The notes under the pieces are model-generated. The model was given only the letters and a program-made list of their open reading frames with translations. It was not told where the DNA came from and ran no database searches. This document shows, in pieces, positions 57,787 to 64,000 of a DNA stretch of 64,000 bases. How positions within the stretch are numbered: position 1 is the stretch's first letter; each line of letters begins with the position of its first letter. The position numbers and the translations under genes are program-made. The stretch comes from Streptomyces sp. NBC_00239 (GTDB lineage: Bacteria; Actinomycetota; Actinomycetes; Streptomycetales; Streptomycetaceae): assembly GCF_036194065.1 (NCBI RefSeq), contig NZ_CP108095.1, forward strand, positions 4,650,001 to 4,714,000, written 5' to 3'.

Positions 57787-58303
57787 CCCGCTGGGCGTGA
57801 CCCGTCGCGGGTGCCCCGCTGAGCTGCCGAGTGCCCGGTGCCGTTCCGTTCCTCCGGACCGCCACCGGGCACTCGCGCACCCGCCCCCACCTCCAGCCTT
57901 GCCCGCTGCCCGGCGTGACGCCCTGGCGGGCAACTTCCAGCCCCGCCGGCGCCTTGGGGCGCAACCCCCAGCCTCGCCGGCGCCTTGGGGCGCAACCCCC
58001 AGCCCCGCCGGCGCCTTGAGGCGCAACCCCCAGCCTCGCCGGCGCTGCGTGCGGCAAATCCCAGCCTCGCCGGCGTTTGAGGCGCGGGGTTCGGGGCGGA
58101 GCCCCAAGGCAACCAGGCCGGCGCCGGGTAACGGGCTCCGCCCGGACCCGCTCCTCAAGCGCCGGAGGGGCTGGATGTTGCCCCCGGGCATCGGCGAGGC
58201 GGGGGTGGGCTCTGCCCCGGCGAGGCAGGGGATTGCCCGCGGTATCGCTCGGGGCATCGGCGGGGTGGGGTGACCAGGGGCGGGGCGGGTCGTTGGGGTT
58301 GGC
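57787..58303. repeat. Intergenic repeat cluster E with 31-bp tandem units
   Basis: Four successive 31-bp units (GCAAC...CCAGCCTCGCCGGCGCC...GGGGC) from about 57928 to 58050, in the opposite orientation to cluster D, then TTTGAGGCGCGGGG, GGGCGGAGCCCC, GGGCTCCGCCCGGACCCG and CTCCTCAAGCGCCGGAGGGG modules to about 58170. Confidence 0.8.
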
Positions 58304-58582
58304 ATGACGACCTTGAGCAACATCAAGCGCACGCTCACCATCCTCGGCCTGGCCGGCGCGGCAATGGCCCTCGCCCCCACCGCCGCCCAGGCGGCCGACA
58401 CCCCCGGCGCCGACGCCGTGGGCCAGGTCATGGAGCTGACCGACAACCCGGCCGAAACCCTCGAGCAGGCGCAACTCGCCACCGCCGCCGGCGACGAAGC
58501 CATCGGCACGGCCGTCACCGGCTCCGCCCCCGCCCTGGCCGGCCCGCTCACCGCCGTAGCCGACTCCGCCGGCCTCGCCTGA
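58304..58582 (+). CDS. Small secreted protein of unknown function
   Basis: 92 aa from ATG 58304. Signal peptide TLTILGLAGAAMALAPTAAQA, cleavage around AQAADT, followed by a ~60-residue Ala/Thr/Asp-rich mature part with no Cys (AVGQVMELTDNPAETLEQAQ). The function is not recognised; it has the outline of small secreted streptomycete proteins. It is monocistronic. Confidence 0.65.
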   Translation: MTTLSNIKRTLTILGLAGAAMALAPTAAQAADTPGADAVGQVMELTDNPAETLEQAQLATAAGDEAIGTAVTGSAPALAGPLTAVADSAGLA

Positions 58583-58616
58583 CCCGCCGCCCCGTCGGCG
58601 TACCCGCGTCCGGGGT

Positions 58617-58674
58617 TGACCGCTGTGATCCCCGAGGGGCCCCGGTCCGCGGGTGACCGCCGTGATCCCCGAGG
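58617..58674 (+). repeat. 33-bp-spaced direct repeat
   Basis: Two near-identical stretches: GACCGCTGTGATCCCCGAGG starting at 58619 and GACCGCCGTGATCCCCGAGG starting at 58652, each followed by GGnCC, downstream of the small secreted gene. Confidence 0.75.
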
Positions 58675-58681
58675 GGTCCGG

Positions 58682-59278
58682 TCAGGGGGTGGACGTGACG
58701 CCCACGTGGACGCCGTGGTGGGTGGGGCGCTCGACTTCGTCGAGGAGGGCCGCGGCGAAGTCGGCGTGGGTGATGCGCGCTTCCGCCGCCGCGGGGGCCA
58801 CCACGTACCCCCCACCCGCCTCGCCCTCGTGGTCGAAGTCCCCGGCCGGGCTCAGGACCAGCCAGTCGACCCCACCCCCGGCGGGCCCCCGCAGCGCGTC
58901 GACGCCCGCCGCGTGGCCCTCGTAGAAGGCCCGGTACGCCTGGGGGTAGTCCGGGGTGTCCATCAGGAGCGTGCCGTCGGCGGTCGGGAGCACGGACGCC
59001 AGTCCGGCCACGACCAGCCGTCCGGCCCCGGCCCGCGCGGTGCCGTCGGCCAGTGCCCGCGCCGCCGCCGGGAAGAAGACCCCGGGGTCCGCGCCCGGGT
59101 CGTACACGGCGGCCACCACCGCGTCGTGGCCGGCCGCCAGGCGGGCCACCGCCGCCGCGTCGGTGACGTCGCCGTCGGCCCGTCCCGCCGCCGTCACCTC
59201 GTGTCCGCGCCGCCGCGCCTCGGCGGCCACGGCCCGTCCCACTCGCCCGTTCGCCCCGAACACCACAATGCTGCCCAT
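58682..59278 (-). CDS. NAD(P)H-binding (atypical SDR) protein
   Basis: 198 aa from ATG 59278. Rossmann start SIVVFGANGRVGRAVAAEA with the GxxGxxG pattern of the NAD(P)H-binding (YwnB/NmrA-like) group, then GADPGVFFPAAARALADGT, RLVVAGLASVL and the C-terminal ARITHADFAAALLDEVERPT. These are small NADPH-dependent reductases or redox sensors. It is divergent from an HxlR regulator, a frequent pairing in which the regulator controls the reductase in response to electrophiles. Confidence 0.85.
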   Translation of the reverse strand: MGSIVVFGANGRVGRAVAAEARRRGHEVTAAGRADGDVTDAAAVARLAAGHDAVVAAVYDPGADPGVFFPAAARALADGTARAGAGRLVVAGLASVLPTADGTLLMDTPDYPQAYRAFYEGHAAGVDALRGPAGGGVDWLVLSPAGDFDHEGEAGGGYVVAPAAAEARITHADFAAALLDEVERPTHHGVHVGVTSTP

Positions 59279-59393
59279 CGATCCACCCCGTTCGTCGTGT
59301 CGTGCTCTGTCGTGCCGTGCTGTGCTCTGCTTTCTGTCCGCACGTTAGCCAGCGGCCTGGTTACCTCCGGGGTACCGCGGATACGTTGATCAC

Positions 59394-59822
59394 ATGAGCC
59401 CGTCCGCACCCGCAGCCAAGCCCGCACCCTCCCCCCTCGACCCGGAGATGTTCGACGAGGTCTGCCCCTCCGACCTGGTCCCCTTCCGGGTCGGCGACAA
59501 GTGGGCGGGGATGATCCTGCGCTGCCTGGAGGGCGGCCCGCGCCGCTTCTCGGAGCTGCGGATCCCGTTGCGCGGCATCACGGCCAAGGTGCTGACGCAG
59601 TCGCTCCGCGCGCTGGAGCGGGACGGGTTCGTCGTACGGCGGGAGGAGACCGGGGCGCCCGGCCCGCGCCGGGTCGCGTACGAGCTGTCCCCGCTGGGCC
59701 GCGGCCTGCTCGGCCCCCTCGACGCGGCCTGCGCGTGGACCGCCGAGCACTGGGACGAGCTGATCGACGCGCGGGAGCGGATGTTCGGGACGGCCGGGAC
59801 GGCGGAACAGGTCGCCGGCTGA
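59394..59822 (+). CDS. HxlR-family transcriptional regulator
   Basis: 142 aa from ATG 59394. Winged helix: VGDKWAGMILRCLEGGPRRF near residue 33, SELRIPLRGITAKVLTQSLR and ALERDGFVVRREETGAPGPR, then VAYELSPLGRGLLGPLDAAC. The Cys in DEVCPSDLVPFRVGDKW (~residue 24) is at the position of the redox-sensing Cys of HxlR/HypR-type proteins. It likely controls the divergent NAD(P)H-binding protein across the 115-bp intergenic region. Confidence 0.88.
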   Translation: MSPSAPAAKPAPSPLDPEMFDEVCPSDLVPFRVGDKWAGMILRCLEGGPRRFSELRIPLRGITAKVLTQSLRALERDGFVVRREETGAPGPRRVAYELSPLGRGLLGPLDAACAWTAEHWDELIDARERMFGTAGTAEQVAG

Positions 59823-60030
59823 CTCGGGGCCGGCCGACTCGGTGTCTGCTGACTCGGGGCCGGCCGGCCGGACCGCTCGCCGACGGCTGCGCCGGCCGGC
59901 CGGACCGGGCGCTGACGGCTGTGCCCGCCGTCCGCGCCGCCGTCCGAGTCGGCCGGCCGGTGACCGCCCCCGCCGGTGATCGTTGAGCAGCGGACCGACC
60001 GACGGCCCGCACACCCCGGGGAGGGCGACC

Positions 60031-60834
60031 GTGTCGCTCTGGCTGCTCAACCAATTCGGCACGTTCACGCTGTCCGTGCTGCTCGTCGGCGCGATCGTGA
60101 TCGCCGCCGTGATCGGCAGCCTGACCGCCCGGCGCGTCCACCCGCGCCTCGCCGACGGCGAGCACAACGAGATGGTCGGCGTCGTCCTCGGGATGTTCGG
60201 CGCGATCTACGGGATCATCCTCGCGTTCGTCGTCGTCACCCTGTGGACCCAGCTGGACCACACGCAGGCGGTCGTCTCCAAGGAGGCCACCGACCTCGCC
60301 CTGGTGGTCCGCAGCGCCGAGGTCTTCCCGCCGGCCGACCGGGACCGGGTGCAGGCGGCCGTCGGCGCCTACGCGCACGCCGTCGTCGAGGTCCAGTGGC
60401 CGAAGATGCGCGCGGGCGAGCCGAGCCACGCGGCGACGGCGCGGCACATCGAGGGCATGTACCGGGCCCTGCAGGCGTACGAGCCGACCGACGCGCGGAC
60501 CCAGACGTTCTACGAGGAGGCCGCGGCCGGCCTCAACGACGCGGCGGGCCAGCGCCGCGAACGCATCGACCTCGCCACCACCGAGCTGCCCACCCTCCTC
60601 CAGGTCCTGGTGTTCGGCGGCGCGCTCGTGATCATCCCGCTGACCTTCATCTACGGGCTGCGCAGCCTGCGCATGCAACTGCTGTTCGTGACCTCGGTGG
60701 CCGCCCTCATCGGCTTCAGCCTGCTCCTGGTCCTGGTCCTCGACCGCCCCTTCGCGGGCGAGCTGAGCGTGGACCCGTCCCCGTTCCGCGAGGGCGCCCT
60801 CGTCAAGTTCTGGATCCCGGGAGCGCGCGGCTAG
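60031..60834 (+). CDS. DUF4239 membrane protein
   Basis: 267 aa from GTG 60031 (GGGGAGGGCGACC upstream); a frame start at 59983 is less likely. Hydrophobic segments at ~15-35 and ~60-80 (VGVVLGMFGAIYGIILAFVV) and two near the C-terminus (ALVIIPLTFIYGL, LLFVTSVAALIGFSLLLVLV). The central hydrophilic part has AVVSKEATDLALVVRSAEVF and YEEAAAGLNDAAGQRRERI, characteristic of the DUF4239 (bestrophin-like) family. The function is unproven. Confidence 0.78.
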   Translation: MSLWLLNQFGTFTLSVLLVGAIVIAAVIGSLTARRVHPRLADGEHNEMVGVVLGMFGAIYGIILAFVVVTLWTQLDHTQAVVSKEATDLALVVRSAEVFPPADRDRVQAAVGAYAHAVVEVQWPKMRAGEPSHAATARHIEGMYRALQAYEPTDARTQTFYEEAAAGLNDAAGQRRERIDLATTELPTLLQVLVFGGALVIIPLTFIYGLRSLRMQLLFVTSVAALIGFSLLLVLVLDRPFAGELSVDPSPFREGALVKFWIPGARG

Positions 60835-60982
60835 GCAGTTCCTTTCGGGTCCTTTCGGGCCGGACCCGGCTCCCCGGCCGGCCGAGCGGTGTGAAAGTGT
60901 CCGGTTACCCGTCGGTTCGTTCCGGACCGATCCTGCCGACGGGCCGCACCAGACCATCGGTTTCACAGCAGGGGGACCCCTC

Positions 60983-61942
60983 ATGACCTTCTTCACGCGC
61001 GCCCGCGCGTTCAGGACCGCGCTCGGCGTCACGGCGACCGCCGTCGCCATGGCCACCGCCGGCACGGTCGGCACCGCGGCCGCCGCCGGGAACCCGGCCG
61101 ACGCCGGTTCCGCCGCGACCCGCGCCGGTGACCGGGCGGCGCAGGCCGCCGGCGCCCCGCAGGGCGCGTTCGCCGCCCCGCGCGCGGCGGCCCCCGCCAC
61201 GGCGCCCAGCTTCCTGCTGTGGGCCACGGACGCCCGCACCGGGTACCTCTCCTTCTACGCCCCGGACGGCAACGGCGGCCTGCGCCCCCGTCTCGACACG
61301 TTCGTCAACTACGGCTTCGCGACCGCCGTCGCCCAGGTCGACAACGACAAGGACGGTGTCCGCGACGGCTTCTGGACCGTCGTCAACGACGGCCGGCTGC
61401 TCTTCACCGACAAGGACGCCGCGGGCGAGTCCCAGAGCAGGGACATCGGCAAGGGCTGGCAGACCTACCGCAAGGTGCTCTCCCCGGGGAACATCGGCGG
61501 CGGCGCGGCGTCCGACCTCATCGCCGTCGACAAGGCGGGCGTGCTCTGGCTGTACACCGCGTACGCGGACGGCCGGGTGTCCCCGCGCGTGCGCATCGGC
61601 GCCGGCTGGGGCGACTTCACGGAGATCGCCGGGCAGGACGACCTGACCGGCGACGGCAAGGCCGACATCGTCGCCCGCGACAAGGCCGGCGCCCTGTGGC
61701 TGTACCCCGGCACCGGCAGCTACAAAGCCCCCTTCGGCGCCCGCAAGAAGGTCGGCGCCGGCTGGAACACGTACAACCGCGTGCTGAGCATCGGCGACCT
61801 CGACTCGGACGGCCGCACCGACCTCCTGGCCCGCACGAAGACCGGCGACCTGTACCGCTACTCCGGCACCGGCAACGCCACCACCCCCTTCAAGAAGGCC
61901 GTCAAGATCGGCTTCGGCTACGGCGGCCTCAACCTGCTGTAA
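60983..61942 (+). CDS. Secreted FG-GAP/VCBS-repeat protein
   Basis: 319 aa from ATG 60983. Signal peptide (FRTALGVTATAVAMATAGTV) and a low-complexity Ala-rich mature start. From about residue 75 come four to five FG-GAP-like repeats with Ca-binding Asp motifs (DNDKDGVRDGFW, DLTGDGKADIVAR, DLDSDGRTDLLAR) forming a beta-propeller-like fold. No catalytic domain is visible, so it may be a secreted binding protein. A 32-bp palindrome begins 23 bp after its stop. Confidence 0.85.
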   Translation: MTFFTRARAFRTALGVTATAVAMATAGTVGTAAAAGNPADAGSAATRAGDRAAQAAGAPQGAFAAPRAAAPATAPSFLLWATDARTGYLSFYAPDGNGGLRPRLDTFVNYGFATAVAQVDNDKDGVRDGFWTVVNDGRLLFTDKDAAGESQSRDIGKGWQTYRKVLSPGNIGGGAASDLIAVDKAGVLWLYTAYADGRVSPRVRIGAGWGDFTEIAGQDDLTGDGKADIVARDKAGALWLYPGTGSYKAPFGARKKVGAGWNTYNRVLSIGDLDSDGRTDLLARTKTGDLYRYSGTGNATTPFKKAVKIGFGYGGLNLL

Positions 61943-61964
61943 CGCGACCAGGGGCCCATCAGCC

Positions 61965-61996
61965 GCTCTGTACCAGATGTACATCTGGTACAGAGC
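61965..61996. repeat. 32-bp perfect palindrome at RelE-like start
   Basis: GCTCTGTACCAGATGT followed directly by its perfect reverse complement (61981-61996). It lies 22 bp after the FG-GAP stop and overlaps the first codons of the RelE-like gene. Possibly a terminator, a recombination scar or an operator. Confidence 0.9.
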
Positions 61997-62219
61997 GCTA
62001 GCGGATGCCCTCCGGATCCTCTACCGGCTCACCGAGCTTCAGAAAGCGCTGTCTGCCGGGGACGCGTCGGCGCTCGACATCAAGCCTCTGCGAGGCCGTG
62101 ACTCCCGTTGGCGCCTTCGAGTCGGCGACTACCGCATCGTCTACACCGTCGAGGACGGCCTTCTGGTCGTCTGGGTGCTGAGGGTCGCCCATCGTCGCGA
62201 GGTCCACAGGACCTGCTGA
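61977..62219 (+). CDS. RelE/ParE-like toxin-family protein, orphan
   Basis: 80 aa from ATG 61977. The C-terminal half KPLRGRDSRWRLRVGDYRIV and VVWVLRVAHRREVHR match the conserved core of RelE/ParE toxins, with the Arg residues typical of RelE. The N-terminal helix region (MYIWYRALADALRILYRLTE) is shortened and its first codons overlap a perfect palindrome. No antitoxin gene is present upstream or downstream: the upstream gene is a secreted protein and the next gene is on the other strand. It is probably a decayed or rearranged remnant. Confidence 0.7.
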   Translation: MYIWYRALADALRILYRLTELQKALSAGDASALDIKPLRGRDSRWRLRVGDYRIVYTVEDGLLVVWVLRVAHRREVHRTC

Positions 62220-62222
62220 CCG

Positions 62223-62591
62223 TCAGCCGGAGACGGCGGCGGTGACGTGGGAGACGACCTTGTTGAACTCCTCGGTGGGGGAGAAGTCCAGGAATTCGGT
62301 TTCGCCCACCGCTTCGGGGGCGTGGCCCGGGGCCCAGTAGAAGGCCTCGCCCGTCGCGTAGTCGGTGTCGCCGTCCTTGGTGTGCATCCGGACGGTGCCC
62401 TTGGTGACGTAGCCCCAGTGCGGGCAGGGGCACAGGTCGTCGGTGAGGCCCTGGAAGGCCGGGGTCATGTCCGTGCCGTCCGCGAACCGCACGAAGGCGA
62501 CGCTGAATCCGCCCCCGATCTCGGCGGTGCGCAGTTCGGCGCCTTCGGTCTGCATGGCCACGGGAGCCTGCTCCCGTGAGATGCCCGTCAT
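62223..62591 (-). CDS. Cupin-domain protein
   Basis: 122 aa from ATG 62591 with GGAGGAAGCC ribosome site. Small beta-barrel: PHWGYVTKGTVRMHTKDGD near residue 65 (cupin motif 1-like, with one visible His ligand) and YATGEAFYWAPGHAPEAVGE near 88 (motif 2-like). The upstream region in the same frame looks non-coding. The function is unknown; stand-alone cupins bind small ligands or metals. It is convergent with the RelE-like gene (3 bp apart) and appears to have a single promoter upstream. Confidence 0.75.
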   Translation of the reverse strand: MTGISREQAPVAMQTEGAELRTAEIGGGFSVAFVRFADGTDMTPAFQGLTDDLCPCPHWGYVTKGTVRMHTKDGDTDYATGEAFYWAPGHAPEAVGETEFLDFSPTEEFNKVVSHVTAAVSG

Positions 62592-62937
62592 GGCTTCCTC
62601 CGCTGGTGTGCGGCCGTCCGCGAGGATCAGTTCCAGTTTCCCGCCGGAACCGGTGGGCCGCCCGCCGGGGCCGCGCCCCGCCCCCTCCCGCCGTCGCCGT
62701 GCGTACGACCACCCCCGTGGGCCGTACCCCTGGGGGCACCCCGTACGGGCGGGAGGGAGGGAAGCGGGCCGGCCCGCGGCCGTCATCCTCGCGACCGGTG
62801 CTGACGTCCGGCTGGCGCCCCGCTGACGTGGCCTTGCGCGGGTGGGCGGTATCCGGCCACCCCGCCCCGCCCGGTGATCCTTTTGCCCCGGACCGGACGC
62901 ATGGGGTATCCATGGGGTGTTCTTTACGTTCTCTTTA

Positions 62938-63417
62938 ATGGCGGTGCGGGTCGTGCGTGCGGTGTTCGGTCGGGGAACGGCCGCTCTGGTGGGTGTCGGC
63001 CTCGTGATGGCCGCCGTCGGCGGGTGCGGCGCGCAGAAGGCGCTGGAAGAGGAGACGAAGAAGCTCGAAGCCGAGGCCGACAGGATCGAGAAGGAGACGG
63101 ACCAGATGGTCAACGGCACCTTCGAGGTCGTCTACATCGTCACCGGCTCCGGCAAGGTCTCCGAGATCGGCTGGCTGGAGGGCTCCGGCGGCCAGACCTC
63201 GTCCAAGACGCTCAAGGACCAGACGGTCCCCTGGGAGAAGAAGCTCACGATGAAGGGCGTCACGTCGATCCCGTCGGTCAACGTGATCCTCGGCGAGAAG
63301 GGCGGCACCGCCGACTGCGTCATCCTCGTCAACGGCAAGGAGGCGAAGCGCGCGACCGCGAACGGTGCGTTCGGCATGGCGAGCTGCATCGCGGACCCGG
63401 GCATCGCCGTGAAGTAA
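62938..63417 (+). CDS. MmpS-family lipoprotein
   Basis: 159 aa from ATG 62938; a GTG at 62917 would add 7 residues. Lipoprotein signal ALVGVGLVMAAVGGC (lipobox VGGC), a short coiled coil KALEEETKKLEAEADRIEKE (residues ~33-53), then a beta-rich domain with FEVVYIVTGSGKVSEIGWLE, TVPWEKKLTM, and two Cys (TADCVILVNG, GMASCIADPG) that may be bonded. The pattern fits the MmpS/TM-transport accessory family. No MmpL partner lies in this window. Confidence 0.7.
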   Translation: MAVRVVRAVFGRGTAALVGVGLVMAAVGGCGAQKALEEETKKLEAEADRIEKETDQMVNGTFEVVYIVTGSGKVSEIGWLEGSGGQTSSKTLKDQTVPWEKKLTMKGVTSIPSVNVILGEKGGTADCVILVNGKEAKRATANGAFGMASCIADPGIAVK

Positions 63418-63467
63418 CGCCCGGCCCGGCGGGGCCTGTTCGGCTGCGTCCTTACGTACTTACGCGC

Positions 63468-63773
63468 TTACGCGGTGGCGTAGCCGAGGAAGGCGGTCCA
63501 GGCGGCGGAGGCGACCGCCAGCTCTGGCCCGTTCTGGACCTTGGAGTCACGGACGTGGACGGTCTCGCAGGCGCAGGTGGCGACCTCTACGCAGTCGTCG
63601 CCCTGGCTGCCGCTGTGGGACGACTTGTGCCAGGAGAGGGCGACCTCTACGCAGTTGTCGCCGTCGCCGCTGCTGTACGTGGACTTGTGCCAGGAGAGGG
63701 CCACCTCGACGCAGGCGTCTCCTTGGCTGCCGCTGTAACTGCTCTTGAACCAGCGCAACTCGACGTTGCTCAT
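63468..63773 (-). CDS. DUF397 protein with three tandem repeats
   Basis: 101 aa from ATG 63773, overlapping the stop of the upstream XRE gene (ATGA). Three copies of the DUF397 motif WxKSSYSxxxGDxCVEVA: RWFKSSYSGSQGDACVEVAL, SWHKSTYSSGDGDNCVEVAL and SWHKSSHSGSQGDDCVEVAT; normally there is one. The C-terminus HVRDSKVQNGPELAVASAAW is the standard DUF397 end. These small proteins pair with XRE/DUF5753 regulators (BldB/WhiJ-type systems) in Streptomyces development. The triplication probably arose by recombination. Confidence 0.87.
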   Translation of the reverse strand: MSNVELRWFKSSYSGSQGDACVEVALSWHKSTYSSGDGDNCVEVALSWHKSSHSGSQGDDCVEVATCACETVHVRDSKVQNGPELAVASAAWTAFLGYATA

Positions 63774-64000
63774 AGCGTTCCTCGCATTCGCTCCAACAGG
63801 CCCCGGAACTCGGCCGGGTTGAGGGCCTGCGAGCGCAGTTTGGCATACCGCTGGTGCAGGATGCTGACGTCCTTGGCCTCCGAGATGAGCAGTCCCGACT
63901 GCTGGCCTTCGCTGTACCCCAGCCACTTGTTGTCTTCGGTTTCCAGGAGCCGGATGGGGCCGTCGAAGCCCGAGTGGTCTTCCTGCTTGAGCGGAATGAT
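63770..64000 (-). CDS. XRE-family regulator C-terminus (DUF5753 region), partial
   Basis: The open frame on the minus strand enters from the right window edge and ends at 63770, giving 76 residues. The C-terminal portion (SGLLISEAKDVSILHQRYAKL, RSQALNPAEFRGLLERMRG) is typical of the DUF5753 domain of Streptomyces XRE regulators. The N-terminal helix-turn-helix lies outside the window. Its stop overlaps the DUF397 start, so the two are a translationally coupled pair. Confidence 0.8.
   Translation of the reverse strand: MIPLKQEDHSGFDGPIRLLETEDNKWLGYSEGQQSGLLISEAKDVSILHQRYAKLRSQALNPAEFRGLLERMRGTL

Overview
The window is very GC-rich, with GTG/TTG starts, 1-4 nt start/stop overlaps, Streptomyces-type secreted proteins and an AfsK/AfsS/AfsR locus. 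All of this points to a Streptomyces chromosome arm or core-edge segment. No tRNA, rRNA, CRISPR array, transposase or origin was recognised.

Layout. (a) 1-4.7 kb: acyl-CoA synthetase (cut by the window edge) divergent from an amidohydrolase and a pair of acyl-CoA dehydrogenases. (b) 5-10 kb: unrelated genes (HATPase, small membrane protein, DUF1838, DUF4360, serine hydrolase, effector-binding protein). (c) 10-28 kb: a long catabolic block: cyclase, SDR, acyl-CoA dehydrogenases, Zn alcohol dehydrogenase, flavin reductase, enoyl-CoA hydratase, ADP-forming acyl-CoA ligase, MetE-like protein, flavoprotein oxidoreductase, DoxX, DUF35 and thiolase-like proteins, deazaflavin oxidoreductase and a TetR regulator. 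A 1.36-kb non-coding stretch with a large inverted repeat lies inside it. (d) 29-44 kb: VOC protein (KbpA-like), afsK, two small envelope genes, a second catabolic block (enoyl-CoA hydratase, DUF35, thiolase-like, acyl-CoA synthetase), a methyltransferase, afsS and afsR. (e) 43.7-57.8 kb: second amidohydrolase, secreted protease, lipoprotein, NUDIX, L,D-transpeptidase, two LLM (F420-type) oxidoreductases around a hydroxysteroid-dehydrogenase-like SDR, D-aminoacylase-like amidohydrolase, aldehyde dehydrogenase and APC permease. (f) 58-64 kb: small secreted protein, NAD(P)-binding protein/HxlR pair, DUF4239, FG-GAP protein, orphan RelE-like toxin, cupin, MmpS-like lipoprotein and a DUF397/XRE pair.

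Main observation: fifteen copies of a palindrome, CTGACGNNNCGTCAG (five perfect, nine with one arm mismatch, one with two), sit almost exclusively just upstream of the catabolic genes in (a), (c), (d) and (e). They tie scattered operons over 50 kb into one apparent regulon. The TetR-family gene at 28255-28902 is the obvious candidate regulator. The enzyme set (CoA activation, paired steroid-type acyl-CoA dehydrogenases, hydratases, two DUF35/thiolase-like retro-aldolase pairs, F420-type oxidoreductases) resembles actinobacterial degradation of branched, terpenoid or steroid-like side chains. No ring-cleaving enzyme or Mce transporter was seen, so the substrate is unknown. The second catabolic block lies inside the AfsK-AfsS-AfsR antibiotic-regulation locus, and one of its operators lies in the divergent afsR promoter region.

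Other structure: an intergenic repeat family with a 31-bp tandem unit in five clusters, a 20-bp perfect-stem hairpin between two divergent genes, a G4-prone polyC tract, and a 32-bp perfect palindrome at the start of an orphan RelE-like gene.
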